DNA of 21,986 nt from Saprospiraceae bacterium UBA2329 (GTDB lineage Bacteria > Bacteroidota > Bacteroidia > Chitinophagales > Saprospiraceae): positions 76,278 to 98,263 of the forward strand of contig DDUV01000058.1 in the NCBI GenBank assembly GCA_002344975.1, given 5' to 3'. A program made the translations under genes and the position numbers. A model generated the notes under the pieces. That model saw nothing but the letters and a program-made list of their open reading frames with translations. It was not told the origin of the DNA and searched no databases. Of the stretch, positions 13,251-21,937 are shown piece after piece (positions within the stretch are counted from its first letter, which is position 1; each line of letters starts with the position of its first letter).

Positions 13251-14366
13251 TCAATTGGCCTGTAACTCCTTATGGAATGCCGCCTCGCTGATGACCGCAT
13301 AGTCCCGCGCCTTTTCGCTGTACGCCCGGTACGAGGCATACACCTCGCCGGCCAATGGACTGCTTGCCGCAATCTCCTTCAGCACCTCGGCAGTGTAAGA
13401 CCGCAGTTGCTCCAGAATTTCCGGCGCGAACGCCCTCAAATCCAGCCCGTCCTGCACCATTTCTTCCAATGCCTGCGCATTGCGGGTCTCCATTTCGCAG
13501 AGGCACCAGTGACTGGCCGCAAAAGCAGCAGCACGCACAATGGCCTGCAAATCAGCCGGAAGCGCGGCAAATTTATCTTTGTTGATAAAAAACTCCAGCA
13601 TGGTGCCGGGTTCGTGCCAGCCGGGGTAGTAGTAGTATTTGGCTATTTGGTGAAAGCCCATCACCCGGTCGTGAAAAGGCCCCAGCCATTCGGTAGCATC
13701 AATGACGCCTCGCTCCAATCCAGTGTAAATTTCGCCGCCGGCCAACAGTACCGGCGCGCCGCCCGCTTTTTCCAGCACCCGTCCACCGAGGCCCGGAATG
13801 CGCATTTTCAGTCCCTTCAGGTCGGCCACGCTGTTGATTTCGCGGTTGAACCAGCCGCCCATTTGTACGCCTGAATTGCCGCCGGGCAGGGGCAGAAGAT
13901 TGAACGGAGCATATAGCTTTTCCCACAGTTCCAGTCCGCCGCCGCTCAGCAGCCAGGCATTGGCCTGTTGGGCGTTCATACCGAACGGCACCGTTGCAAA
14001 AAACGAAGCGGCAGGGTCTTTGCCGGCCCAATAATACGCAGCGCCATGCCCGATTTCGGCCACGCCGTTGCGCACCGCATCAAAGGCCTCCAGGGCCGGC
14101 ACCAACTCGCCGCCGCCGAACACTTTGATCTCCAAACGACCGCCCGACATGGCTTTCACCATCTCTGCAAAACGGGCGCAGGTGTCTCCGATGATAGGGA
14201 AATTGGGCGGCCAGGTGGTCACCATTTTCCAACGAAAAACTTCTTTGCTCACACCCTCAACGGTGGACTGGGCATGGCTTTCGCCGAGAATGGCGCGCAG
14301 GGCTACCGGTAATCCGATGATGCCCGCTGCAAGGCCCTTGAAAAACGTTTTGCGTGAAATGGACAT
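13251..14366 (-). CDS. TRAP transporter solute-binding protein, DctP/TakP type
   Basis: This 371-residue periplasmic binding protein delivers an organic acid to a DctQM-type membrane carrier. The N-terminus SRKTFFKG plus a hydrophobic run is Tat-like but has Arg-Lys instead of Arg-Arg, and processing is likely near HAQ (31-33). The mature part shows the DctP fold: MVTTWPPNFP (48-57), MRIPG with the conserved substrate arginine R189, and EWLGPFHD (226-233), followed by KYYYYPGWHEP (243-253). The last two motifs are typical of TakP-like proteins that bind 2-oxo acids. The start at 14366 is preferred because the frame further upstream runs through the repeat array. No DctQ or DctM gene is in the window, so it is an orphan here. 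The ligand is inferred from family only. Confidence 0.9.
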   Translation of the reverse strand: MSISRKTFFKGLAAGIIGLPVALRAILGESHAQSTVEGVSKEVFRWKMVTTWPPNFPIIGDTCARFAEMVKAMSGGRLEIKVFGGGELVPALEAFDAVRNGVAEIGHGAAYYWAGKDPAASFFATVPFGMNAQQANAWLLSGGGLELWEKLYAPFNLLPLPGGNSGVQMGGWFNREINSVADLKGLKMRIPGLGGRVLEKAGGAPVLLAGGEIYTGLERGVIDATEWLGPFHDRVMGFHQIAKYYYYPGWHEPGTMLEFFINKDKFAALPADLQAIVRAAAFAASHWCLCEMETRNAQALEEMVQDGLDLRAFAPEILEQLRSYTAEVLKEIAASSPLAGEVYASYRAYSEKARDYAVISEAAFHKELQAN

Positions 14367-14382
14367 AGGCAGGAAGTTATGG

Positions 14383-14532
14383 CTTGAAACTGCGAGCCGC
14401 GAGCTTTGAGCCGCGAGCTTCTCCCGTAGAGAGGCCCGCGGCCCGAAACGCGAGTTTTTAACGCGAATCAACGCGAAACACGCGAAATCCCGCGAACGAG
14501 AGGGAAACCCGAAACCTTAAACCCGGAACAAA
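14383..14532. repeat. Heptanucleotide and decanucleotide mosaic array
   Basis: At 14383-14431 the 7-base units CTTGAAA, CTGCGAG, CCGCGAG, CTTTGAG, CCGCGAG, CTTCTCC and CGTAGAG are in phase. AGGCCCG, CGGCCCG and AAACGCG follow up to 14452. Between 14461 and 14500 the word CGCGAA recurs every 9-10 bases. From 14505 to 14525 the units AAACCCG, AAACCTT and AAACCCG return to period 7. The whole gap between the TRAP protein gene and the BNR protein gene is made of such repeats. Confidence 0.85.
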
Positions 14533-14533
14533 A

Positions 14534-17500
14534 TTACCGAAACTGCGAAAGTACCCACTTCCCGTTAAAACCAGAAGCAGCATCGCCTGTTTTTGTTTCT
14601 TCCTTCATAAATTCCTCGAAAGTCTTGTGCTTGATGGCATCGAGTTTGGCTTTGGTCAGCGCCGTATTCAGTGTTGCCACCTCTGTGTTGAGCATGGTTT
14701 GCACCCGCTGATCGAGGTCGGCAATGGTTTTTTCCATCTTCGCCGCCAGTTGCAACTGCGTATTGGTGGGCTTGCCGGGGAAAGAACTCACCTGCCGGTA
14801 CACATCCGACAACTCTTCGCGCAGGGCCTCATCCTCATTCACATAGCCATCGCCGCCCATAAACACGAGGCCGTCTTTTTCTTTGCCTGCCTTGGCTGCC
14901 AGCTTGTCCACCGAAATTTTGAGCTTGCCTTTGGACTTGGGCGAAACCGCTTTGGCCTGTTTTTCCACGTCGGCCAGCACATCGTAGAGGTAAGCCAATC
15001 GCTCATTGAGGCGGTATAGCCTCATCGTCGTTTCGTATTGCACTTTGCGTTCAGCGGCAGTGTGCGGTGAAGTGGGGTCGTTGGCCAGCTTAAAAGTACT
15101 TTCAAAAGTTTCGTTGCCTTTGATGAGCTTCACCTGGTACTCGCCCGCGGGGAAATTGGGGCCGAACAGAGAACCGACAAGTGCCTGCCTGTTGTTGGTG
15201 GGCGCCGACTTGGGCTTCTCCATCGAAGTGGGCATTTCCACCACATTGATGCCTGCGCTCTTGCCCGCCGGCAGGGTGCGCAGCAATTCGCCGTCTTTCC
15301 ATACCTCCACATACATTTTGCCGAAGGTGTGGCGCTTGCTCATGTAATAAACCACCTTGGCTGCCGAACTCGGATTAGCGCCCACAAACTGCCCCTGACC
15401 GCCAAACCAGCCGCCACCCGCTCCGGGATCGCGAAGGATGGTGGGCGCAGTGCTGAAGAAATGCAAGGGTTTGGCCAACACTTCGGGCGTGACCTGTCGC
15501 AGCGGCGTGATGTCGTCTATGATGATGGCGCCGCGGCCGTGCGTGCCGAGTACCAGAGCGTGATCGCGCGGGTGAATGGCGATGTCGTGTACAGCCACTT
15601 TGGGCAGGTTGTTTTCAAAGCGCGCCCAGTTGGTGCCGCCGTCCACCGAGATGTAAAGGCCGAATTCAGTGCCGAGGAAGAGCAAATTGGGATTGACCAA
15701 GTCTTGCCGGATACAAAAAGCGTACCCTTCTATCTGATTGGTAGCCAAACTCTTCCAGGACTTTCCGCCATCGGTGGTTTTGTAAACATAAGTCTTCATG
15801 TCGCCGCTGCGGTGCCCGTCGAAAGTGACGAAAGCAGTCTGTCGGTCGAATCGTCCCGGCTCCACATGCGATACCCAGGTGCTTTTGGGCAAGCCCGGCA
15901 CATTGGCGGTCACGTTGCTCCAGTTTTGACCGCCGTCGGTAGTGACCTGCAAGAGGCCGTCGTCGGTGCCCGCCCATACCATTTTGCCGTCCACCGGCGA
16001 CTCTCCGATGGTGTAAATGGTGCAGTGGTTTTCAGCAGTAGAGTTGTCAATGGTGAGGCCACCGGATTCTTTCTGGCGCTGTTTTTTGGGGTCGTTGCTC
16101 GTCAGATCGGGCGAGATGCGTTTCCAGGAATCGCCTTTGTCGGTTGACATAAACAGGTACTGCGAGCCGAAGTACATGCGGTCTGCGTTGGTCGGGCTGA
16201 GGTGGATGGGCGCGTTCCAGTTGAATCGGTATTTGGCTTCGTCGCCGGTGGCATAAGGCTTGATTTGCTGAGCCATGCCCGTTGTTTTGTTGTACCGAAC
16301 GAGGTTGCCGCCCTGATATTCAGCAAAAACGATGTCTTTATCGGTAGGATGGCGGAAAGACCAGAAGCCGTCGCCGCCAAAAGTGGCTTTCCAATCGGCA
16401 TTGCTGATGCCGCCGGATTTCTGCGAAGGCGCATACCAGGAACCGTTGTCCTGCAAGCCTCCATACACATTGAAAGGCGTCTCGTCATCCACGCTGATGT
16501 GATAAAACTGGCCCACGGGCAGGTTCATAAACATCTTGAAAGAACGCCCGCGGTCGAAGGATTCATACACCCCGCCGTCGCTGCCGATGAGGACGTGCTT
16601 GGTGTTGTTGGGATTCACCCAAACGGCGTGTATGTCGGAGTGTACGCTGCCCGGCATGAAACGGAAACCCTTGCCCCGGTTCTCGGTAATGGCCAGATTC
16701 AGCCCCACTTTGTACAGGATACTGTCGTTTTGGGGATCCACAACCATGTGAGAAAAATAGAACGGGCGAATGGTCGTGCTGTTGTCGTTGCTCACTTTTT
16801 CCCAGTTGGCGCCGGCATCGGTACTCAGGTACAAACCCTTCTTATCCTGCGATTTACACTCTACGGTCAGATAAACCACGTCTCCGTTGGAGGGAGCTGC
16901 GGCCACTGCCATGCGGCCCAGTGTTTCTTGAGGAAGACCTTTGTGAATGGTGTTCCATGTTTGGCCTCCGTCGGTGCTTTTGTACAAACCGCTTTTTCCA
17001 CCGAGGCCGGAATCGAAGAAATCCGGGGATCGGCGGAAGCCCCACATGGCTGCGTAGAGCACATCGGGGTTGCGCGGATCTATAGAGAGGTCGGCGGCGC
17101 CGGTGTTTTCGTCAATGTAGAGGATTTTGCTCCAGGTTTTTCCGCCGTCGGTGGTTTTATATACGCCGCGGTCTTCGTTGGCATTCCAGAGATGGCCCAG
17201 TGCGGCTACATACGCTATGTCCGAGTTGGTGGGGTGTATGATGATGTCGGCTATGCGCTCGGTATTTTTCAATCCCAGGTGCTTCCAGGTGATGCCGCCG
17301 TCGGTGGATTTATAGATGCCGTCGCCAACGGAAACGCTGTTGCGCACGTTGGTCTCGCCGGTTCCCGCCCAGATGATGTCGGGCTTGGATTGGTCAATGG
17401 CCAGAGCGCCGATAGATTGTGTGTGGTCGTCAAAAACCGGGCGAAACTCTGCGCCGGCGCTGTTGCTTTTCCAAACGCCGCCGCTGGCCGTACCGATGAA

Positions 17501-17671
17501 CATGACTTCGGGCCGCTCGTTGATGCAATCAATGGCCGTGATCCGTCCGCTGGTGGTGGCCGGGCCGATGTGCCGCGCACGCAATGCACCGAAAAGCGTG
17601 CTGCCGCTTTGTGCATGTAAGCTCCACGCACTCAAGGTGATAAGCGCGCCGAGGAGTATTTTTTGAATCAT
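14534..17671 (-). CDS. Large secreted BNR/Asp-box repeat protein (sortilin/VPS10-like propeller)
   Basis: This 1045-residue protein has a Sec signal (MIQKILLGALITLSAWSLHA). Residues of about 30-720 hold at least ten Asp-box motifs of the S/T-x-D-x-G-x-T-W type (for example YKSTDGGITW, YKTTDGGKTW, YKSTDGGQTW, YLSTDAGANW, YISVDGGTNW), which implies one or two 7- to 10-bladed beta-propellers. A C-terminal region follows, with a beta-rich part and a charged, probably helical part (about 870-1010). Relatives are often annotated as glycosyl hydrolase or VPS10/sortilin-type proteins, but Asp boxes alone do not show sialidase activity and no catalytic set was identified. The C-terminus lacks a recognisable T9SS sorting domain, so it may stay periplasmic or at the cell surface by other means. 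No promoter was found. Confidence 0.85.
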   Translation of the reverse strand: MIQKILLGALITLSAWSLHAQSGSTLFGALRARHIGPATTSGRITAIDCINERPEVMFIGTASGGVWKSNSAGAEFRPVFDDHTQSIGALAIDQSKPDIIWAGTGETNVRNSVSVGDGIYKSTDGGITWKHLGLKNTERIADIIIHPTNSDIAYVAALGHLWNANEDRGVYKTTDGGKTWSKILYIDENTGAADLSIDPRNPDVLYAAMWGFRRSPDFFDSGLGGKSGLYKSTDGGQTWNTIHKGLPQETLGRMAVAAAPSNGDVVYLTVECKSQDKKGLYLSTDAGANWEKVSNDNSTTIRPFYFSHMVVDPQNDSILYKVGLNLAITENRGKGFRFMPGSVHSDIHAVWVNPNNTKHVLIGSDGGVYESFDRGRSFKMFMNLPVGQFYHISVDDETPFNVYGGLQDNGSWYAPSQKSGGISNADWKATFGGDGFWSFRHPTDKDIVFAEYQGGNLVRYNKTTGMAQQIKPYATGDEAKYRFNWNAPIHLSPTNADRMYFGSQYLFMSTDKGDSWKRISPDLTSNDPKKQRQKESGGLTIDNSTAENHCTIYTIGESPVDGKMVWAGTDDGLLQVTTDGGQNWSNVTANVPGLPKSTWVSHVEPGRFDRQTAFVTFDGHRSGDMKTYVYKTTDGGKSWKSLATNQIEGYAFCIRQDLVNPNLLFLGTEFGLYISVDGGTNWARFENNLPKVAVHDIAIHPRDHALVLGTHGRGAIIIDDITPLRQVTPEVLAKPLHFFSTAPTILRDPGAGGGWFGGQGQFVGANPSSAAKVVYYMSKRHTFGKMYVEVWKDGELLRTLPAGKSAGINVVEMPTSMEKPKSAPTNNRQALVGSLFGPNFPAGEYQVKLIKGNETFESTFKLANDPTSPHTAAERKVQYETTMRLYRLNERLAYLYDVLADVEKQAKAVSPKSKGKLKISVDKLAAKAGKEKDGLVFMGGDGYVNEDEALREELSDVYRQVSSFPGKPTNTQLQLAAKMEKTIADLDQRVQTMLNTEVATLNTALTKAKLDAIKHKTFEEFMKEETKTGDAASGFNGKWVLSQFR

Positions 17672-17713
17672 GACAGTGGTGTTTTTTTTATAGATGTATT
17701 AAGTTTTTTAGAA

Positions 17714-17755
17714 AGCTTTAAGCCACAAGCTGTAAGCTTCAAGCTGCGGACCGCG
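17714..17755. repeat. AGCTTNA heptanucleotide array
   Basis: The units are AGCTTTA, AGCCACA, AGCTGTA, AGCTTCA and AGCTGCG in strict 7-base phase, then GACCGCG. The array lies upstream of the BNR protein gene. Confidence 0.85.
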
Positions 17756-17774
17756 GGTTGCCCCTCTGCTCTCC

Positions 17775-17794
17775 CCACGCCTCGGCGTGGTCAT
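17775..17794. repeat. CCACGCC/GGCGTGG palindrome followed by TCAT, copy 2
   Basis: Seven-base arms around a 2-base centre are followed by TCAT. It resembles the element at 12613-12630 and, like it, lies between heptanucleotide arrays. Confidence 0.5.
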
Positions 17795-17813
17795 CGGGAC
17801 TGCGCTTCGCTTG

Positions 17814-17841
17814 TCTGCTCTATGCTCTTTGCCCTGTGCCA
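17814..17841. repeat. TNTGCYC heptanucleotide array
   Basis: The units are TCTGCTC, TATGCTC, TTTGCCC and TGTGCCA in 7-base phase. It is the second such array in the same gap. Confidence 0.75.
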
Positions 17842-17884
17842 AAAACCGGCAGAGTCCATTGTTGAACAACAATGAACTCTGCGG
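17841..17884 (-). terminator. Rho-independent terminator of the LolA-like gene
   Basis: A long hairpin pairs GCAGAGT (17849-17855) with ACTCTGC (17876-17882), and CATTGTTG (17857-17864) with CAACAATG (17867-17874), with one mismatch between the two stem parts. On the minus strand it is followed by CCGG and a T5 tract. It starts about 20 bases after the stop at 17903. Confidence 0.8.
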
Positions 17885-17902
17885 AAAACAAATCGGGAAA
17901 TC

Positions 17903-18622
17903 TTATTTCTTCTTGGGCATCGCAAACATATCGTCTTTGTACTCCTCATTGAGTTTGATGGAGGTTACGGTTATTTTTTGAACACTCTGACCGTCAAACT
18001 TGCTTTCCATAAAGAACGGGAACATGAGGCCGTCCACCTCTTGATAGTCGCTCATATACGTTTCCGTGAATTGCCCTTTGGCCTCGCCGTTTTTGATCTG
18101 AGACTTGCTCATGATGATCACAAAGTGCTCAGCATCAAAGTAGTGGTATTCTACGGTGCCGTTTTTCTTGGTCAGTTTCAGGATGTGGGCTTTGGCACCC
18201 TCCACCTCTGTCGTGCCGTCGTATTCCACTTTGTGGCCTTTGGCGGCGTAGTCGAGGAAGGGACTTTGAAACTCTTGGTCTGTAACTGATTCGGCCATTT
18301 CATCGGGCATGGGCTGTGCGTCGGTGCCGCCGGCAAACGGATTGATCCACCAGGCGTCCGTACCGTCATAAGCCTGTACGATGGACATGCCCTGCACGTT
18401 CACATCCACGCGCATTTTGTTGGGCATTTTGTTGGTAATGATACCGGGAAATTCCATGCCCTGCATGGCCATTTTACCTTCCATTTTGCTCGTTTTCAGA
18501 GCTTTCCATTTTTCGATGCCGCCTGTGTTTTCAAAATACTTTTGGATGATCTCGTCGGCAGTCTGAGCACTAAGGGCCATACCGGCGCTCATTACGAACA
18601 GAAAAAGGAGAATGCGCTTCAT
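17903..18622 (-). CDS. LolA-like periplasmic protein
   Basis: This 239-residue protein has a Sec signal (first 19 residues, ending LSAQ). The mature part begins TADEIIQKYFENTGG, the usual opening of Bacteroidota proteins annotated as outer-membrane lipoprotein-sorting or LolA-like, which have a half-barrel that binds acyl chains. Further strands such as MRVDVNVQGMSIVQAYDGTDAWW and VEYHYFDAEHFVII fit that fold. It is methionine- and lysine-rich and has no cysteine lipobox, so it is soluble. A real LolA role is not shown; many family members in this phylum are of unknown function. It has its own strong terminator. A near-consensus minus-7 element (TACTTTCG on the minus strand, 18667-18674) lies 45 bases upstream. 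Confidence 0.75.
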   Translation of the reverse strand: MKRILLFLFVMSAGMALSAQTADEIIQKYFENTGGIEKWKALKTSKMEGKMAMQGMEFPGIITNKMPNKMRVDVNVQGMSIVQAYDGTDAWWINPFAGGTDAQPMPDEMAESVTDQEFQSPFLDYAAKGHKVEYDGTTEVEGAKAHILKLTKKNGTVEYHYFDAEHFVIIMSKSQIKNGEAKGQFTETYMSDYQEVDGLMFPFFMESKFDGQSVQKITVTSIKLNEEYKDDMFAMPKKK

Positions 18623-18735
18623 GGTTGTCTTGGATTTTTATTTTGAATGATGAGAAAATACGTCTGCGAAAGTATGGCCGGCCTATTCCAAACTATCCGT
18701 TTTTTCGATGAAAAGGGCCAGTTGCAGGATAAATT

Positions 18736-21700
18736 TCAGCCAATTTCCACCAGTACTGATGACAATACAAAGTGTACCATTGTTCGCACCTGTGGTCTTC
18801 CAGTTGCAGCAGCAAGCGCCTCACCTGCCAGGAGTAGCCAGGGCGCCAGAATTTGAGCGCGGGCATCCCATTTGCCGCCGTTGTGATCGTTATCGAAACT
18901 GCTGTTTTGAATGATGACCCAGCCGGCGTCGGTGTCCAATACAGTGTCTAAAACGGCAGAGAAAAAGCGCCCCTCTCGCTCCAACATCACCGGGTATTTG
19001 CGGTGCATGGCGCGCGGCCTGAACTCTTGTTCTAAATACGACATCCACTGCCGGCCGCATTGCAGCAATTGCCCGGCCTCCACGCCCTCGTCGGGGCAAT
19101 AGCGGGCAATGGCATATTGGGCCATAAGCTCCTGTTCCTGAGCCGGATAGTCGGTGTGCAGAGCGCTGAGGTAGGATTTGATGGCTTTGGCAACGGTATA
19201 TCGGTCGGCTTCTGCCGGCAGCACCATTTCCTTGCCATAATAAACCGGCCTGACGATGTGCGTACCCGCGCCCTCTGTTGCCGCCTCTCGTCGCGGGTCT
19301 ATGTACGCCTCCGGGTGGGCGGTTTTGCCCTGCCTATTTTCGAGATAAAGCACCTCGTCGTCGGGCAGTTCGGCGTGGGTAAAATCTTTGGGGTAGGCCA
19401 ATATTTCGGTATCTGCCAGTAGCGGCGTGCCTTCCCATTCCCAGAGCGTTTCGGAGGTGGTCGGGTCGAGTACGGGGTAGTCTTCGTTGCCATCGTGCCA
19501 CACGCGATTGAGCCATTTGGGCGGGCGGTTGACGGTGGGAAACACCAGATAATCGCGGGCGCGGGTGAGACCCACATACAGCAGGCGGGCTTCTTCGCGC
19601 AAGGCCCGGCGAGTGATGGCGGCTTGTTCGGGGCCGGCCTTCAGCCTTTCTTCGAGCGGGGTGCGCTGCACTTGGTCGCCGTAGGGGTTGACCCAATATC
19701 GCAAGAGCCTGTTGCCCAATAAATTATTGAGATCAACCACTTCTGTTTGCGGCACGATGTCGAAGCCCCAAACCTCAGCCCGCAGGCGGTTTTCCAAGCT
19801 GTGGCAAATGGTGGCGGGCCATTCCAAACCCTTGCTTTTGTGGTAAGTGAGCACTTCTACCGTGTCGGCATCGGGGGAGGTGGCCTGCATGTCTTTTTCG
19901 TTGTTTTCCAAATCGCTGAGCCAGAGCAGAAGGCCGCCCAAAGATGCGGCGCTGTGTAGGCGGGTGCAGGCGTCTTCGTATTGCAGGGCGAGGCGGCGCA
20001 GGGCTTCTATGTTGTCCAATCGCTGTTGGGTTTTGCCCCAGGCGGCGATGGTGCGGCGCAGGTCCAATTCTTCGAGCAGGACGTCGAGGATTTCCACGCC
20101 GGAGCACTCGGCCAATTCTTTGCGGAGCCTCAGCAGCCGCCCTATGATGGGATGGTCTTTGCTCCAGAGGCCCTCGGTACGCTGTTGCTCCAGTAAATCC
20201 AGATATTGCAGGCGGTCTTCGATGATGTCTTCGATGTCCATGCCGCCTGCTAAGAGCAGGATTTCGGCTACGGAGAGGGAGTCGCGGTAGTTGAGGACGA
20301 ACTTGAGGCAGGCGGTGACCAAACGCGCCTCAGCGGTAGAGAGCAGTCCGGCGCGGGCCATGGCGGCGCGCAGTCCGGCGCAGTGCAGGGCTTCTGCTAC
20401 CTCGCGGCATTGGTCGTTGGTGCGGCAAATGACGGCCACGTCGCCGGGGCGGGCGGGCCGGGCGATGCGGGCATGGCTGTCCCACACGATGGGCTGTTCG
20501 GCCAGCCAGTCTTTGATGCGTTGTGCGATGCAGTTTTCGAGCCAGGGCTTGCCGGGCGGGCGACCAGTTTCGCCTTCGGGGCGGAAATGCCAGTGTTTCA
20601 GGGCGAGAGCCATGCCGGCGGGGTCGTCGGTGTTGCGGCGTTTGGGATCGAGGGCTATCTGGTCGGGGGGGAATTCAGGGAAGGCTTTGGTAAACAAGGC
20701 ATTGGCTGCCCAGACGAGGTCTTGCCGCGAACGCCAGGAGTGCCGCTGTATGTCTTCGGGGCGCACGCCGCCGCTTTGCTCTATGATGGCCTGCATGAGT
20801 TGGGGGTCGGCGCCGCGAAAGCCATAGATGGACTGCTTGGGATCGCCCACCCAGACGGAGTGAGCGGCCATGCGGGAGAGTTTGAGGAAGATTTCGAGTT
20901 GGATAGGGCTGGTGTCCTGAAACTCGTCCACCATGAGCAGGTCGAGTTCTTCGCTGAGGATCTCGCGCACTTCAGGGTGGTCTAAGAGCCTGAGAATGAG
21001 CGTTTCCATATCTGTGTAATCAATGAGGCCCCGGCGTTTTTTGTACTGTTCGTATTCCTGCAAGGCATCCATGGCGGCATCGAAAATATGGAAGATGTAG
21101 TCGCGGATGTCGTTTTGGAACGTCTGATTGGCTTCGTGGCGGGCGGTCATGTCGAGCAGGGGCTGAGCATCGTCGCGGCTTTTGACGGCCACCTCGGTTT
21201 TGGCAATTTTGGCCCAGAAGCGCCAGGGCAGGCTGCCGTCGAGGTGGAGTTGCCGGCGGGCGTCTTTCCATTCTTTGAGGGCGTCGGCTGTTTTTTTGGT
21301 GGCATCGCCGTTGTTTTCGATGGCGGCGATGGTCATGTCGAGGGCTTGTTCGAGTGCCTGAAGCAATTCCTCATCGGTTTCTGCGGAGGCTTTGGGCAGG
21401 TACTGCGCGAAGCTGTCCCAGGAGTATTGGCGGCTTTGGCGGAGGGTATCGGCGGAGAAGGCGTTGGAGCGGGCGATGTCGGTGAGTTCGCGGAGTTCTT
21501 TGCGCCAGTCGTGGGGTTGTCGGCTGTGCATACCGAGGCGGCGGCAGAGGCGGTCAATGGCGTCCACGCGTTCGGGGCCGAGCACCATGGCGAGGGAGTT
21601 GTTGAAGAGGGTTTGCTGGTCTTCATCGGCGATGATTTGCACCTGCGGGGATACGCCGGCCTCGAAGGCGAAGCGCTGGAGGAGTTTGACGCCGAGGCTG

Positions 21701-21933
21701 TGGACGGTGCCGATGAGGGCGTTGGTGAGTTCGTCGGCCTGGCGGCTGAGGCCGGCTTCGAGGAGGCGTACGCGCACGCGTTCCTGCAATTCGGCGGCTG
21801 CTTTGCGGGTGAAGGTGGTGGCGATGATGCCGGAGGGGCGCACGCCGTCTTTGAGCAACTGCACCATTTCGGAGGTGAGGCGGTAGGTTTTGCCGCTGCC
21901 GGCGCCGGCGGATATGATGCGGATGTGGGACAT
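18736..21933 (-). CDS. UvrD/AddA-like superfamily I helicase with degenerate nuclease-like C-terminus
   Basis: This 1065-residue ATP-dependent DNA helicase of the UvrD/RecB/AddA group is expected to unwind or translocate on DNA ends in repair. All helicase motifs are intact: motif I AGAGSGKT (9-16), Ia TFTRKAAAEL (40-49), II VDEFQDT (335-341), III VGDPKQSIYGFRG (362-374), IV RHSWR (397-401), V LTYHKSKGLEW (695-705) and VI LLYVGLTRAR (784-793). The last 120 residues resemble the RecB-family nuclease domain (E985/E987, D996 in AVLDTVLD). At the place of the catalytic D-x-K, however, the sequence reads IIQNSSF (Q1009-N1010-S1011), so nuclease activity is probably lost. AddA is normally paired with AddB; no partner is visible, although the region right of the window is unseen. 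The ATG at 21933 lies directly beside a TTCGGAT array. Confidence 0.9.
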   Translation of the reverse strand: MSHIRIISAGAGSGKTYRLTSEMVQLLKDGVRPSGIIATTFTRKAAAELQERVRVRLLEAGLSRQADELTNALIGTVHSLGVKLLQRFAFEAGVSPQVQIIADEDQQTLFNNSLAMVLGPERVDAIDRLCRRLGMHSRQPHDWRKELRELTDIARSNAFSADTLRQSRQYSWDSFAQYLPKASAETDEELLQALEQALDMTIAAIENNGDATKKTADALKEWKDARRQLHLDGSLPWRFWAKIAKTEVAVKSRDDAQPLLDMTARHEANQTFQNDIRDYIFHIFDAAMDALQEYEQYKKRRGLIDYTDMETLILRLLDHPEVREILSEELDLLMVDEFQDTSPIQLEIFLKLSRMAAHSVWVGDPKQSIYGFRGADPQLMQAIIEQSGGVRPEDIQRHSWRSRQDLVWAANALFTKAFPEFPPDQIALDPKRRNTDDPAGMALALKHWHFRPEGETGRPPGKPWLENCIAQRIKDWLAEQPIVWDSHARIARPARPGDVAVICRTNDQCREVAEALHCAGLRAAMARAGLLSTAEARLVTACLKFVLNYRDSLSVAEILLLAGGMDIEDIIEDRLQYLDLLEQQRTEGLWSKDHPIIGRLLRLRKELAECSGVEILDVLLEELDLRRTIAAWGKTQQRLDNIEALRRLALQYEDACTRLHSAASLGGLLLWLSDLENNEKDMQATSPDADTVEVLTYHKSKGLEWPATICHSLENRLRAEVWGFDIVPQTEVVDLNNLLGNRLLRYWVNPYGDQVQRTPLEERLKAGPEQAAITRRALREEARLLYVGLTRARDYLVFPTVNRPPKWLNRVWHDGNEDYPVLDPTTSETLWEWEGTPLLADTEILAYPKDFTHAELPDDEVLYLENRQGKTAHPEAYIDPRREAATEGAGTHIVRPVYYGKEMVLPAEADRYTVAKAIKSYLSALHTDYPAQEQELMAQYAIARYCPDEGVEAGQLLQCGRQWMSYLEQEFRPRAMHRKYPVMLEREGRFFSAVLDTVLDTDAGWVIIQNSSFDNDHNGGKWDARAQILAPWLLLAGEALAAATGRPQVRTMVHFVLSSVLVEIG

Positions 21934-21937
21934 TATT

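Noticed and set aside
16202..17620. Open frame of 472 codons antisense to the BNR protein gene
   Set aside because: It mirrors the repeated Asp-box coding sequence (recurrent AAVGGFI-like words) and has no signal or domain of its own.
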